NCBI GenBank assembly: GCA_963627995.1
Contig: CAVGCV010000007.1
Span: 29,983-93,982, forward strand
Direction: 5' to 3'
From: UBA3839 sp963627995
GTDB lineage: Bacteria > Bacteroidota > Bacteroidia > Bacteroidales > Bacteroidaceae
DNA length: 64,000 bases
Positions 53,236 through 61,470 of this stretch are shown here, in pieces (position 1 is the first letter of the stretch; each line of letters begins with the position of its first letter). Both the position numbers and the translations under genes were made by a program. The notes below the pieces were generated by a model. The model was not told the DNA's origin and made no database searches. It worked only from the letters and a program-made list of their open reading frames with translations.

Positions 53236-53829
53236 ATGCAGGAAATCCAAGAACTTATCAGGCAAATCAAGGCCGACGTGCGTGCCGGCATGAATGGCGT
53301 GGCCGCTGCGGCCATGCGCGACGCGGGCATGACGGCCGACTACCGCGTGAACTTCGGCGTGGAGCTGCCCCGCCTGCAGGAGCTGGCCGGGCAAGTCCGG
53401 CAGGACGTCCGCGGACAGAGCGGGAACGGGCGGCGCGTGGAGGTCGCGGAACTGGCGCAGGCCCTTTGGAACGAGCCTGTGCGCGAGTGCCGCATCCTTG
53501 CCCTGCTCCTCTATCCGGCCGAGGCGATGCTTCCCGGGGTGGCGGACATCTGGGGCGGGGAAATCCGCACGGTGGAGCTCGCCCAGATTGCGGCCCTCCA
53601 CCTCTTCAGCCATCTCCGCGCGGCGTCGCAGCAGGGCTTCCAGTGGGTGGCGGCCGACGACGAGATGCTGCAGATACTGGGCTATTACACGCTGATCCAC
53701 GTCGTCCGCCGCGCCCGCCTCTCCGAACGCTCCGCGCAGGAGCTTGCCGACCACGCCGCGGCGGCGCTCGCGAGCGGGAACCGCCAGCTCCGGGCCGCAG
53801 CGCAAAAGACGCTCGACATGCTCGGCTGA
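53236..53829 (+). CDS. DNA alkylation repair-like (AlkD-type HEAT repeat) protein
   Basis: A 197-residue, almost all-helical protein. YRVNFGVELPRLQELAGQVRQD resembles the AlkC/AlkD N-terminal motif. The following helices (VAELAQALWNEPVRECRILALLLYP; about residues 73-97) match the HEAT-like repeats of PF08713. AlkD-type enzymes excise alkylated bases without flipping them, but many Bacteroidales members are uncharacterised and lack proof of activity. ATG 53236 is chosen over an upstream TTG. It lies between DPP III and purA; a short gap and purA's own promoter follow. Confidence 0.72.
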   Translation: MQEIQELIRQIKADVRAGMNGVAAAAMRDAGMTADYRVNFGVELPRLQELAGQVRQDVRGQSGNGRRVEVAELAQALWNEPVRECRILALLLYPAEAMLPGVADIWGGEIRTVELAQIAALHLFSHLRAASQQGFQWVAADDEMLQILGYYTLIHVVRRARLSERSAQELADHAAAALASGNRQLRAAAQKTLDMLG

Positions 53830-53905
53830 CGCTGCCGGATTGTCGGAAGAACCACCACTTTTGTGACAAAGGAGACTATACATTTTTTTTTCAGACTGAA
53901 TTTTG

Positions 53906-53913
53906 TAACTTTG
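53906..53913 (+). promoter_or_regulatory. -7 element TAACTTTG for purA
   Basis: A perfect TAnnTTTG match with a T-run near -33, giving a leader of about 65 nt before the purA ATG. Confidence 0.65.
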
Positions 53914-53986
53914 CGCTGTTTTTTTGGCGATTCCCGCCAGCCGGCGAATCGAACGGCACGAACTTACAAAACGTAAAACAAGCATC

Positions 53987-55252
53987 ATGAAAGCAGATGT
54001 ACTCTTAGGCCTCCAGTGGGGCGACGAGGGAAAAGGAAAAGTCGTGGACGTCCTCACGCCCCGCTACGACGTGGTGGCACGCTTTCAAGGCGGCCCCAAC
54101 GCGGGCCACACCTTGGAGTTCGAGGGACAGAAATACGTGCTTCGCTCCATCCCGTCGGGCATTTTCCAGGGCGACAAGGTGAACATCATAGGAAACGGCG
54201 TCGTCCTTGCCCCGGACTTGTTCATGGACGAGGCCAAGGACTTGGAGAAGAGCGGCCACGCCCTGAAGGAGCGGCTGCACATCTCGAAGAAGGCGCACCT
54301 CATCATGCCGACCCACCGCTTGCTCGACGCCGCCAACGAGGCCGCCAAGGGCAAGGACAAAGTGGGCACGACGGGCAAGGGCATAGGCCCCACCTACACG
54401 GACAAGATTTCGCGCAACGGCCTGCGCGTGGGCGACATCCTCGACAATTTCGAGGAAAAATACGCGGCGCGCAAGGCGCGGCACGAGGCCATGCTCAAGG
54501 CGCTCAACTACACCGGCTACGACATCGCGGAGGTGGAGAAGAAATGGATGGAGGGCATCGACTACCTGCGCCAGTTCCGCCTCGTGGACTCCGAGCACGA
54601 AATCAACCGGCTGCTCCGCGACGGCAAGTCCGTGCTGTGCGAAGGCGCGCAGGGCACGATGCTCGACGTGGATTTCGGCTCTTATCCCTTTGTCACCAGC
54701 TCCAACACCGTCTGCGCCGGCGCTTGCGTCGGCCTGGGCATAGGCCCCAACAAGATAGGCGAGGTGTACGGCATCATCAAGGCCTACTGCACGCGCGTCG
54801 GCGCAGGGCCGTTCCCGACCGAGCTCTTCGACGAGACGGGGCGGAAAATCCGCGACATCGGCCATGAGTACGGGGCGGTGACGGGACGCGAGCGCCGCTG
54901 CGGCTGGATCGACCTCGTGGCCCTCCGCTATGCCATCATGGTGAGCGGCGTGACGAAGCTCATCATGATGAAGAGCGACGTGCTCGACCAATTCCCCGCC
55001 ATCAAGGCCTGCACGGCCTACCGGATGGCCGACGGGACGACGACGCGCGACTTCCCCTACGACATCAGCTCGGGCATCACGCCCGTCTACAAGGAGCTGC
55101 CCGGCTGGCAGCAGGACCTCGCCCACGTGACGTCGGAGACGGAGTTCCCCCGGCAGCTGCGCGACTACATCGCCTTCCTCGAGCAAGAGCTGGAGACGCC
55201 CATCGTCATCGTCTCCGTGGGCCCCGACCGGGCGCAGACCATCGAGCGCTAA
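53987..55252 (+). CDS. purA: Adenylosuccinate synthetase
   Basis: A 421-residue enzyme that joins IMP and aspartate, using GTP, on the way to AMP. The P-loop and catalytic Asp are in LLGLQWGDEGKGKVVD, followed by GGPNAGHTLEF (the switch/catalytic His) and GTTGKGIGPTYTDKISRNG; all are at family positions within the first 150 residues. CEGAQGTMLDVDFGSYPFVTSS and the C-terminal VSVGPDRAQTI are also family hallmarks. ATG 53987 gives the normal N-terminus. Single gene with its own promoter and terminator. Confidence 0.97.
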   Translation: MKADVLLGLQWGDEGKGKVVDVLTPRYDVVARFQGGPNAGHTLEFEGQKYVLRSIPSGIFQGDKVNIIGNGVVLAPDLFMDEAKDLEKSGHALKERLHISKKAHLIMPTHRLLDAANEAAKGKDKVGTTGKGIGPTYTDKISRNGLRVGDILDNFEEKYAARKARHEAMLKALNYTGYDIAEVEKKWMEGIDYLRQFRLVDSEHEINRLLRDGKSVLCEGAQGTMLDVDFGSYPFVTSSNTVCAGACVGLGIGPNKIGEVYGIIKAYCTRVGAGPFPTELFDETGRKIRDIGHEYGAVTGRERRCGWIDLVALRYAIMVSGVTKLIMMKSDVLDQFPAIKACTAYRMADGTTTRDFPYDISSGITPVYKELPGWQQDLAHVTSETEFPRQLRDYIAFLEQELETPIVIVSVGPDRAQTIER

Positions 55253-55279
55253 GCACACACGCCCACACCCCTCCCCCCG

Positions 55280-55318
55280 GAGCCTCCGTCCCCGCCAAAG
55301 GGATGGAGGCTCTTTTTT
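55280..55318 (+). terminator. Intrinsic terminator after purA
   Basis: GAGCCTCCGTCCC pairs with GGGATGGAGGCTC, followed by six T residues. Confidence 0.88.
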
Positions 55319-55373
55319 GCGCTTTTTTTCATGCGGCTGCAAACCGCTGTGTCACAGCGTGTTGGAAACGCCT

Positions 55374-55490
55374 GGAAAAACACTGCGGAGGGCTGCGGAA
55401 GCCTCTGCGGAGAAAATATTTTTCCTCCGCAGAGGAAACGCCCGGTCTCCGCGGAGGAAAAATATTTTCTCCGCAGAGGTTCTCCGCACC
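55374..55490 (+). repeat. Interspersed palindromic repeat, copy E
   Basis: It starts with GGAAAAACACTGCGGAGG, like copy D. The central hairpin arms are CCTCTGCGGAG (55402-55412) and CTCCGCAGAGG (55425-55435), which differ from copies A and D at paired positions. A second CTCCGCGGAGGAAAAATATTTTCTCCGCAG hairpin (from 55447) follows. The rest of 55319-55665 holds only the promoter of the next gene. Confidence 0.87.
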
Positions 55491-55626
55491 CTTGCAGGAA
55501 CTTGGAGTCCAGCCTGTTGCGGGCCGCTGCCGTCCGCGAGGGCCGAAAGGGGGCGACGATTGTGAAAATGTTGTGAAAAAGGAGAAAATCCCGCGGCGTT
55601 CCAATGGAAATTCGCACGAGTAAGGC

Positions 55627-55634
55627 TATATTTG
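55627..55634 (+). promoter_or_regulatory. -7 element TATATTTG for the 1513-aa protein gene
   Basis: A perfect TAnnTTTG match 32 bp before ATG 55666. Confidence 0.6.
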
Positions 55635-55665
55635 CAGAAACTAACAAAACTAACCTATCTATTTT

Positions 55666-58600
55666 ATGAACAAACTTACAGCACTTCTTCTTTCCCTGCT
55701 GGTAAGCGTATGTTCTTATGCACAGTGGACGAAGCCGGCCGCCCCAGCGGCCACGCCCATGTCTGTCGGCGCAGAGTCATACCTTTACAACAAGGGGGCG
55801 GGCGCCTATCTTGTCGGCGCCAACGAGTGGGGCACGCGGGCAAGCGTCAGCACGACCGCCGGGCACAAGGTGTACGTCCAGAAGTTCGAGAGCGGCGATG
55901 TCGCTTGGGACGGAAAGACCTATTTCATCACAAACTACGTCGAGCAGGGCGGCATGAAGGGCCAGGTCGCCAGCCTCTATTTCACAGACGACAACGCCGA
56001 GAACCTTTGGGTGGACCAGGCGACGAGCGCCTCGGCCAACAACCAGGGCTTCACGTTCGAGGCGCAGGACGACGGGACGTACAAGATTGGCGTTTCCGAC
56101 AAGAACAAGATGGTCAATCCTACGGACTACCCGGACTCGTACCTTGGCGTCATTCCGGCAAAGAACGACACCCGCGTCTATCTTTGCGACCCGGGCCAGT
56201 ATACGACTGAGGAGCTGGCGGAGGCCCATACCGTCTGGTATTTCGTGACGCCCGAGAACTATGCCGCCCATGTGGCCGCCGTCAAGCGGTACGACGCGGC
56301 CATGGCCCTCGGCGAGGTCATCGCCGAGGCCGGCAGCTACGCGGTCGATGCGGCAACTCTGGCCAGTGCGAAAGGCGTCTACGGCGACACGAGCAGCACG
56401 CTCGATGCGCTCAACAGCGCGGCTGCCGCGCTCAGGCAGGCCATCTTCGAGGCCAAGCTGAACGTCGCGACCGTCGCCAGCCCGGTGGAAGTCCTTTCGC
56501 TCCTGGGCATCGCCACCGACTTCAACGACTCGGATTACAGCGGCTGGACGTCGACGACAAGCGCCTCCAACAAGCAGGCCTCCAACGGCAACAACGCCGC
56601 CGATTACGCCGCCACGGGCAACCACTATGAGAACTGGAACTGGGACGCTTTCTCCGTCGGCAAGGTCTCGGCCACGGCAACAGGCCTTCCCGCGGGCGTC
56701 TACCACCTCAATGCCCTGGCGTTTGCCAACGTGACGGGCGGGACCTACCTTTATGCGGGCGGCTACAGCGCGCCAGTCAATGCAACCCAAATCGACATGG
56801 AAAAGCCGACGGACGTCTATGCCATCGTCACCGGCAACACCCTTGAAATCGGTCTTGACGTCCGGGTCAAGGGCCCGAACTGGATTGGCCTCGACAATGT
56901 CGGCCTCTACTACCTGGGCAACACGTCGGAAGCATACCGGTACATAGCCGAGACAGCCATTGCGAGCGACGTGGACTACGAGGCCCTCGTTGCCGAAGGC
57001 TCCGTCTACTGCGAGAAGTCCCTTCTCGCCTCCTATCTGTCCGCGAAGTCCGCCCTCACCGGCGCGTCTTCCGCCGCTGCGGCAGCCGATGCGCTCACCG
57101 CCTTCAACGCCGCCTCGGTGGCCATGGCGGAAAGTGCCGGCGCGTACGGAAAGTACAAGGACGTGTGCGACGACGCCGAAGCCAAGCTGGCGGCGCTTTC
57201 GAACACCAACGCGGCGGCCGACATCCTGGGCGACTACCTCATCGACGACACTGCCGCCGAGGGTAGCTTCAACGGCAACGGCGGCGCCGTGTACATCCTT
57301 GAAAACGGACTGCTGACGACCGCGCAGATTGCGGCGGAGACGGAATACGTCAGCAACCTGCTGAAGGTGGCCCTGGCAACCGACATGGCCGACGGCGACG
57401 ACTGCACGACCCTCCTCGAGAATCCTAAGTTCGCGGAGGCGGGCGGATGGACCTCTGTCGTCGGCCCCACGTGGCCCGACGGCGACACGTCCACATTCCC
57501 CGTGATGTCTGCCAACAACATGGTGTGCGATGTCTACCAGACCCTGACCGGGCTCCAGAACGGCCTCTATGAGTTCGACCTCCAGGCCGCGTTCCGTCCG
57601 GGAGCCGACTATTCGGAGGAATACGAGGCGGGTGCCCAGGCCTATGCCTACATCAACTCCTACGAGACGAAGATAGCCTCCGGCTCTGCCGACAACATCA
57701 ACGAGCCGGCCGAGGCGTCTGCCGCGTTCGCCGCAGGAAAGTATCCCACGAGGGTGTATGGACTGGTGACGGACGGGACGATGCGGATTGGCGTCACCAA
57801 CAAGGTCCGCACCAATGAGAACTGCCGCCTCTGGGCCGGCGGCGCCACGCTTACGTTCCGCGCCAAGAACGAGACGGTTCTTGCCGAGGTGATTGCGCTC
57901 ACTGTTCCGAAGGCCCAGGCCCTCCTCGCGAACTACGCGGGCCGGCCGGAAATCGACGCCCTTTCCGCCGCGATTTCGGAAGCCCAGAGCCCGGCCGACT
58001 CTTACGCAGCCCTCGTGGCCCTTAAGAAGGCGATGGAGAATGTCGAGGCGGGAACGCTGGCGTACACGAACTTCAAGGTTGCGCTTGGCGGCCTCTCCAG
58101 CGCCATCGCAAACAACACGACGGCCGACAAGGTGACCATCAGCAAGGCCCAGGCCCTCCTCGACAAGGCCCAGGCGGCTTACGACGCGCAGACCTATGGC
58201 ACGGCAGAGGCGGAGCAGGCCATATCCGACCTCAACGCAGCCGTGGTGTCCATCAAGATGGGCGGCGAGCAGGCCTCGGAAGACAACCCCGTGGACTACA
58301 CTTCGGTCATCGTCAACCCGACGTTCGACCCGGCCAAGGGCGACAAGGGCTCGACCTACATCGAGGGATGGGTGACGACGGCGATGAACGGCTACAAGGA
58401 GAACACCGTGTCGTACAACAAGGCGGGATTCGAACTGAACCAAAAGCTGTCGGGACTGCCGAAGGGCAAGTACAAGGTGAGGGTACACTCCTACTACCGC
58501 GCAGGCTACTACTACGATGAGGAGCAGTACATCGCGAGCGGCACGGAGACGCACCTCACGACGCTCTATGCCGAGACCTCGGAGAAGAAGTACACGACGC

Positions 58601-60207
58601 CCGTCATGAACCTCACCGAGGGCGCGACGGCCGAGAACCACGCCGCAAGCGGCAAGAGCTACACGCTCTCCGACGGCCGCTATGCCCCCGACGGCACGAC
58701 CGGCACTGTCGAATGGTTCAACGCAGGCTGCTATCTGAACGAGCTTACGTTCACCGTTCCCGCCGACGGCGAAGTCACCATCGGCCTCTCCAAGACGGAG
58801 ACGCTGGCCAACGACTACGAGGTGGTCGGCGCTTGGAGCCTGCTCTACATGGGCGACGACTCTGCCGGCGAAAAGGTCACCGACGTGACCGACCTCATCG
58901 TCAACCCGACGTTCGACCCGGCCAAGGGCGACAAGAACTCGACCTACATCGAGGGATGGACCACCACGGCGATGAACGGCTACAAGGAGAAATCCGTGTC
59001 GTACAACAAGGCTGGGTTCGAACTGAACCAGACGCTGACCGGCCTCCCGGCAGGCAAGTACTATGCAACGGTGCACACCTACTACCGCGCAGGCTACTAC
59101 TACGATGAGGAGCAGTACATCGCGAGCGGCACGGAGACGCACCTCACGACGCTCTATGCCGAGACCTCGGAGAAGAAGTACACGACGCCCGTCATGAACC
59201 TCACCGAGGGCGCGACGGCCGAGAACCACGCCGCAAGCGGCAAGTACTACACGCTCTCCAACGGCCGCTATGCCCCCGACGGCACGACCGGCTCGGTGGA
59301 GTGGTTCGCAGCCGGCGCTTATCTCAACAGGATCGATTTCACCGTTCCTGAGGACGGAAAGGTCACCATCGGCCTCTCCAAGACGGAGACGCTGGCCAAC
59401 GACTACGCGGTGGTGGGCGCATGGCACCTGTACAAGGTCGAGGCCGACGAGCCCGACGCAACCGACGTGACCGCCCTCATCGTCAATCCGACGTTCGACC
59501 CGGCCAAGGGCGACAAGAACTCGACCTACATCGAGGGATGGGTGACGACGGCGATGAACGGCTACAAGGAGAACTCCGTGTCGTACAACAAGGCGGGCTT
59601 CGAACTGAGCCAAAAGCTGACCGGCCTTCCCGAGGGAACTTACAAGGTGACGGTGCACACCTACTACCGCGCAGGCTACTACAACGAGGAGGAGCAGTAC
59701 ATCGCGAGCGGCACGGAGACGCACCTCACGACGCTCTATGCCGAGACCTCGGAGAAGAAGTACACGACGCCCGTCATGAACCTCACCGAGGGCGCGACGG
59801 CCGAGAACCACGCCGCAAGCGGCAAGTACTACACGCTCGCCAACGGCCTCTATGCCCCCGACGGGACGACCGGCTCGGTGGAGTGGTTCGCAGCCGGCGC
59901 TTACCTCAATGAGCTGCCGTTCTATGTGGGCGCTGACGGCGAAGCCACCATCGGCCTCTCCAAGACAGAGACGCTGGCCAACGACTACGCGGTGGTGGGC
60001 GCATGGAGCCTGTACTACTACGGCCCGGGCAACAGTGTCGACAAGATTGCAACAGGCATCGAGGACATCCGTCCGAATGCGTCTTCGGCAGAAATGACGC
60101 CGGTCGCTTACTATTCCCTCAGCGGCGTCCGCCTCTCTGCTCCGCAGAAAGGCATCAACATCGTCAGGATGAGCAACGGCCAGACCGTGAAGATGCTTGT
60201 GAGGTAA
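55666..60207 (+). CDS. Giant secreted protein (1513 aa) with three tandem carbohydrate-binding-like repeats
   Basis: A signal peptide (MNKLTALLLSLLVSVCSYAQ) is followed by a lectin-like N-terminal domain (about residues 35-200) and helical Ala-rich segments resembling FIVAR spacers. Beta-rich modules follow (WTSTTSASNKQASNG..., about 290-420). Three tandem repeats of about 195 residues start near residues 877, 1073 and 1267, each with IVNPTFDPAKGDK.STYIEGW, YYRAGYY..EEQYIASGTET and GLSKTETLANDY.VVGAW. The last 45 residues (YYSLSGVRLSAPQKGINIVRM...VKMLVR) look like the C-terminal sorting tails of Prevotella surface proteins, perhaps a type IX-like signal. Binding to host or plant glycans is likely but not proven. 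Confidence 0.82.
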   Translation: MNKLTALLLSLLVSVCSYAQWTKPAAPAATPMSVGAESYLYNKGAGAYLVGANEWGTRASVSTTAGHKVYVQKFESGDVAWDGKTYFITNYVEQGGMKGQVASLYFTDDNAENLWVDQATSASANNQGFTFEAQDDGTYKIGVSDKNKMVNPTDYPDSYLGVIPAKNDTRVYLCDPGQYTTEELAEAHTVWYFVTPENYAAHVAAVKRYDAAMALGEVIAEAGSYAVDAATLASAKGVYGDTSSTLDALNSAAAALRQAIFEAKLNVATVASPVEVLSLLGIATDFNDSDYSGWTSTTSASNKQASNGNNAADYAATGNHYENWNWDAFSVGKVSATATGLPAGVYHLNALAFANVTGGTYLYAGGYSAPVNATQIDMEKPTDVYAIVTGNTLEIGLDVRVKGPNWIGLDNVGLYYLGNTSEAYRYIAETAIASDVDYEALVAEGSVYCEKSLLASYLSAKSALTGASSAAAAADALTAFNAASVAMAESAGAYGKYKDVCDDAEAKLAALSNTNAAADILGDYLIDDTAAEGSFNGNGGAVYILENGLLTTAQIAAETEYVSNLLKVALATDMADGDDCTTLLENPKFAEAGGWTSVVGPTWPDGDTSTFPVMSANNMVCDVYQTLTGLQNGLYEFDLQAAFRPGADYSEEYEAGAQAYAYINSYETKIASGSADNINEPAEASAAFAAGKYPTRVYGLVTDGTMRIGVTNKVRTNENCRLWAGGATLTFRAKNETVLAEVIALTVPKAQALLANYAGRPEIDALSAAISEAQSPADSYAALVALKKAMENVEAGTLAYTNFKVALGGLSSAIANNTTADKVTISKAQALLDKAQAAYDAQTYGTAEAEQAISDLNAAVVSIKMGGEQASEDNPVDYTSVIVNPTFDPAKGDKGSTYIEGWVTTAMNGYKENTVSYNKAGFELNQKLSGLPKGKYKVRVHSYYRAGYYYDEEQYIASGTETHLTTLYAETSEKKYTTPVMNLTEGATAENHAASGKSYTLSDGRYAPDGTTGTVEWFNAGCYLNELTFTVPADGEVTIGLSKTETLANDYEVVGAWSLLYMGDDSAGEKVTDVTDLIVNPTFDPAKGDKNSTYIEGWTTTAMNGYKEKSVSYNKAGFELNQTLTGLPAGKYYATVHTYYRAGYYYDEEQYIASGTETHLTTLYAETSEKKYTTPVMNLTEGATAENHAASGKYYTLSNGRYAPDGTTGSVEWFAAGAYLNRIDFTVPEDGKVTIGLSKTETLANDYAVVGAWHLYKVEADEPDATDVTALIVNPTFDPAKGDKNSTYIEGWVTTAMNGYKENSVSYNKAGFELSQKLTGLPEGTYKVTVHTYYRAGYYNEEEQYIASGTETHLTTLYAETSEKKYTTPVMNLTEGATAENHAASGKYYTLANGLYAPDGTTGSVEWFAAGAYLNELPFYVGADGEATIGLSKTETLANDYAVVGAWSLYYYGPGNSVDKIATGIEDIRPNASSAEMTPVAYYSLSGVRLSAPQKGINIVRMSNGQTVKMLVR
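58294..60040 (+). repeat. Three in-gene tandem repeats of about 585 bp
   Basis: The units start at 58294, 58882 and 59464 (588 and 582 bp apart). A stretch of about 150 bp in each unit is nearly base-for-base identical (for example from TACCGCGCAGGCTACTAC near 58495, 59083 and 59665), including silent positions. This points to recent duplication or gene conversion. Confidence 0.92.
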
Positions 60208-60236
60208 TTGAAAACAGGCGTCTCCTGAATGAGAGG

Positions 60237-60270
60237 GGAGAGGTGCGAGCTGTTCGCACCTCTCCTTTTT
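60237..60270 (+). terminator. Intrinsic terminator after the giant protein gene
   Basis: GGAGAGGTGCGA and TCGCACCTCTCC form a perfect 12-bp stem with a 5-nt loop, followed by TTTTTATTTT. Confidence 0.9.
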
Positions 60271-60444
60271 ATTTTATATGGTGCGCCCGGCATGGGTGTT
60301 GGCTGGCGGGGCCTGCCTGCCCGATGTCTGCTCTGTGCGCTCAGCATGTTTGCCCCTCGTCCGAATCGTCCGTTAGGGCGTTCGCAGTGCAAAAAGACAG
60401 GAAGTGTGGGCGTCGGCTGCCAGTTCTTGCATTGTGTCTTTAAC

Positions 60445-60452
60445 TATATTTG
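60445..60452 (+). promoter_or_regulatory. -7 element TATATTTG before the broken receptor gene
   Basis: A perfect TAnnTTTG match about 50 bp before the ATG at 60504. Confidence 0.5.
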
Positions 60453-60503
60453 CAATGTAATGTTGAACAATTCAAAACCAAAGGGAATGTGATTTCCAAA
60501 CAG

Positions 60504-61083
60504 ATGAAATGTTGTTTTGTGGTTGTGCTCTTGTCGTTTGTCTCGCCAGCCCGAAGTCAAGAGATGAAAGAGCTGAAGTTGGACGAGGTCGCGGTTGTTT
60601 CCTCGCGCACGACAAAGGATGTTGACGGATACACAACGAACCTCAAAGGCTCGGCCATTGCCGAGGGAAAATCCGTCAGTGAAGTGCTTTGATTCTTGCC
60701 AAATGTGTCAAGCGAAAATGGCAGCTTCAAGATAAACGGACAGGAAGTCAGCGAAATATATGTTGACAACGTGAAGTTGGCCGACATGTCGGAACTGGCA
60801 ACCATACCGGGCGGTAGGGTTGAAAGGTGAGCGTTCAATTCCTTTCGGGCACGAGCCAAAACGCAAGTTTCTGCCTGAACCGCTTGGGATTTACATATGC
60901 TTTACAGGTACTGACGAACAAGCTGTTTGCGCCGCTTTTTTTGGAAAATTACTCTTTCACGTTCACGGAAAGGAAGAATTTTTCGAGAAAAGCACTTCAA
61001 AGCGACGGAAACAAGCGCGTCAGTCCAAATTTGCGTCTGGAAAACCGACCGGCGATGGCAGGAATGAGCCGGATAAGCGATAA
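60504..61083 (+). pseudogene. Broken TonB-plug outer-membrane beta-barrel protein
   Basis: ATG 60504 opens a signal peptide (CFVVVLLSFVSPARSQ), then LDEVAVVSSRTTKDVDGYTTNLKG and GKSVSEVL, the plug start of a Bacteroidales outer-membrane barrel family. An in-frame TGA at 60690-60692 replaces the expected Gly of SEVLGFLPNVS; the homology continues past it (FLPNVSSENGSFKINGQEVSEIYVDNVK). A second stop at 60828-60830 is bypassed by a frame change at about 60827, after which VSVQFLSGTSQNASFCLN continues the pattern. Only a short piece of barrel-like sequence remains. At least two disabling mutations and a large deletion make this a pseudogene. Confidence 0.78.
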
Positions 61084-61160
61084 GGGTGAGAGGAGAGAAA
61101 AGAAAAAACAGCGTAGTATAACGGTTGGGCAACAGATGCCGGATAAAAAACCGGGGCAAT

Positions 61161-61470
61161 GCGGTGATACAAGTGTGCGGGACGATGGAATCGGAATGCA
61201 AAAGGAAAATGTTTGCCGAACAAGTCCGCATTGAATAGCTGTTTTACTGGAAATTTGCATTACTTTTGCAGTATCGAAACCGTCGTTTCCGAAACGACGG
61301 TTTCGGAATACATCAACCAGAAGGGATACAAAGTATGAGATTTTTCGATAGAACAGAAGAGATAACCTCTTTGCGTGAGATTCGCGAGATGGCCAAGGAG
61401 AACGCCCAATTCACGGTGGTGACGGGACGTCGCCGCATCGGTAAGACTTCGCTTGTGTGGAAGGCATACG
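61161..61470 (+). repeat. Direct repeat, left copy (ATPase leader and 5' coding region)
   Basis: This stretch, from GCGGTGATACAAG to about codon 45 of the ATPase gene, is repeated with moderate divergence at 62673-62972. It includes the leader, promoter, palindrome and first codons. Confidence 0.85.
61261..61305 (+). promoter_or_regulatory. Promoter plus 15-1-15 palindrome upstream of the ATPase gene
   Basis: The -7 element TACTTTTG (61261-61268) is followed within 10 bp by a perfect 31-bp palindrome. Its arms are CGAAACCGTCGTTTC (61275-61289) and GAAACGACGGTTTCG (61291-61305) around one C. It lies in the initial transcript region 30 bp before the start codon, so it could be a repressor site or an mRNA hairpin. 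No T-run follows, so it is not an intrinsic terminator. Confidence 0.75.

Noticed and set aside
55777..59811. A 1344-codon open frame antisense to the giant secreted protein
   Set aside because: Its repeats are reflections of the plus-strand repeats; it has no start context, signal or domain.
61275..61305. The 31-bp palindrome as an intrinsic terminator
   Set aside because: No T-run follows on either strand and it lies between a promoter and its gene.
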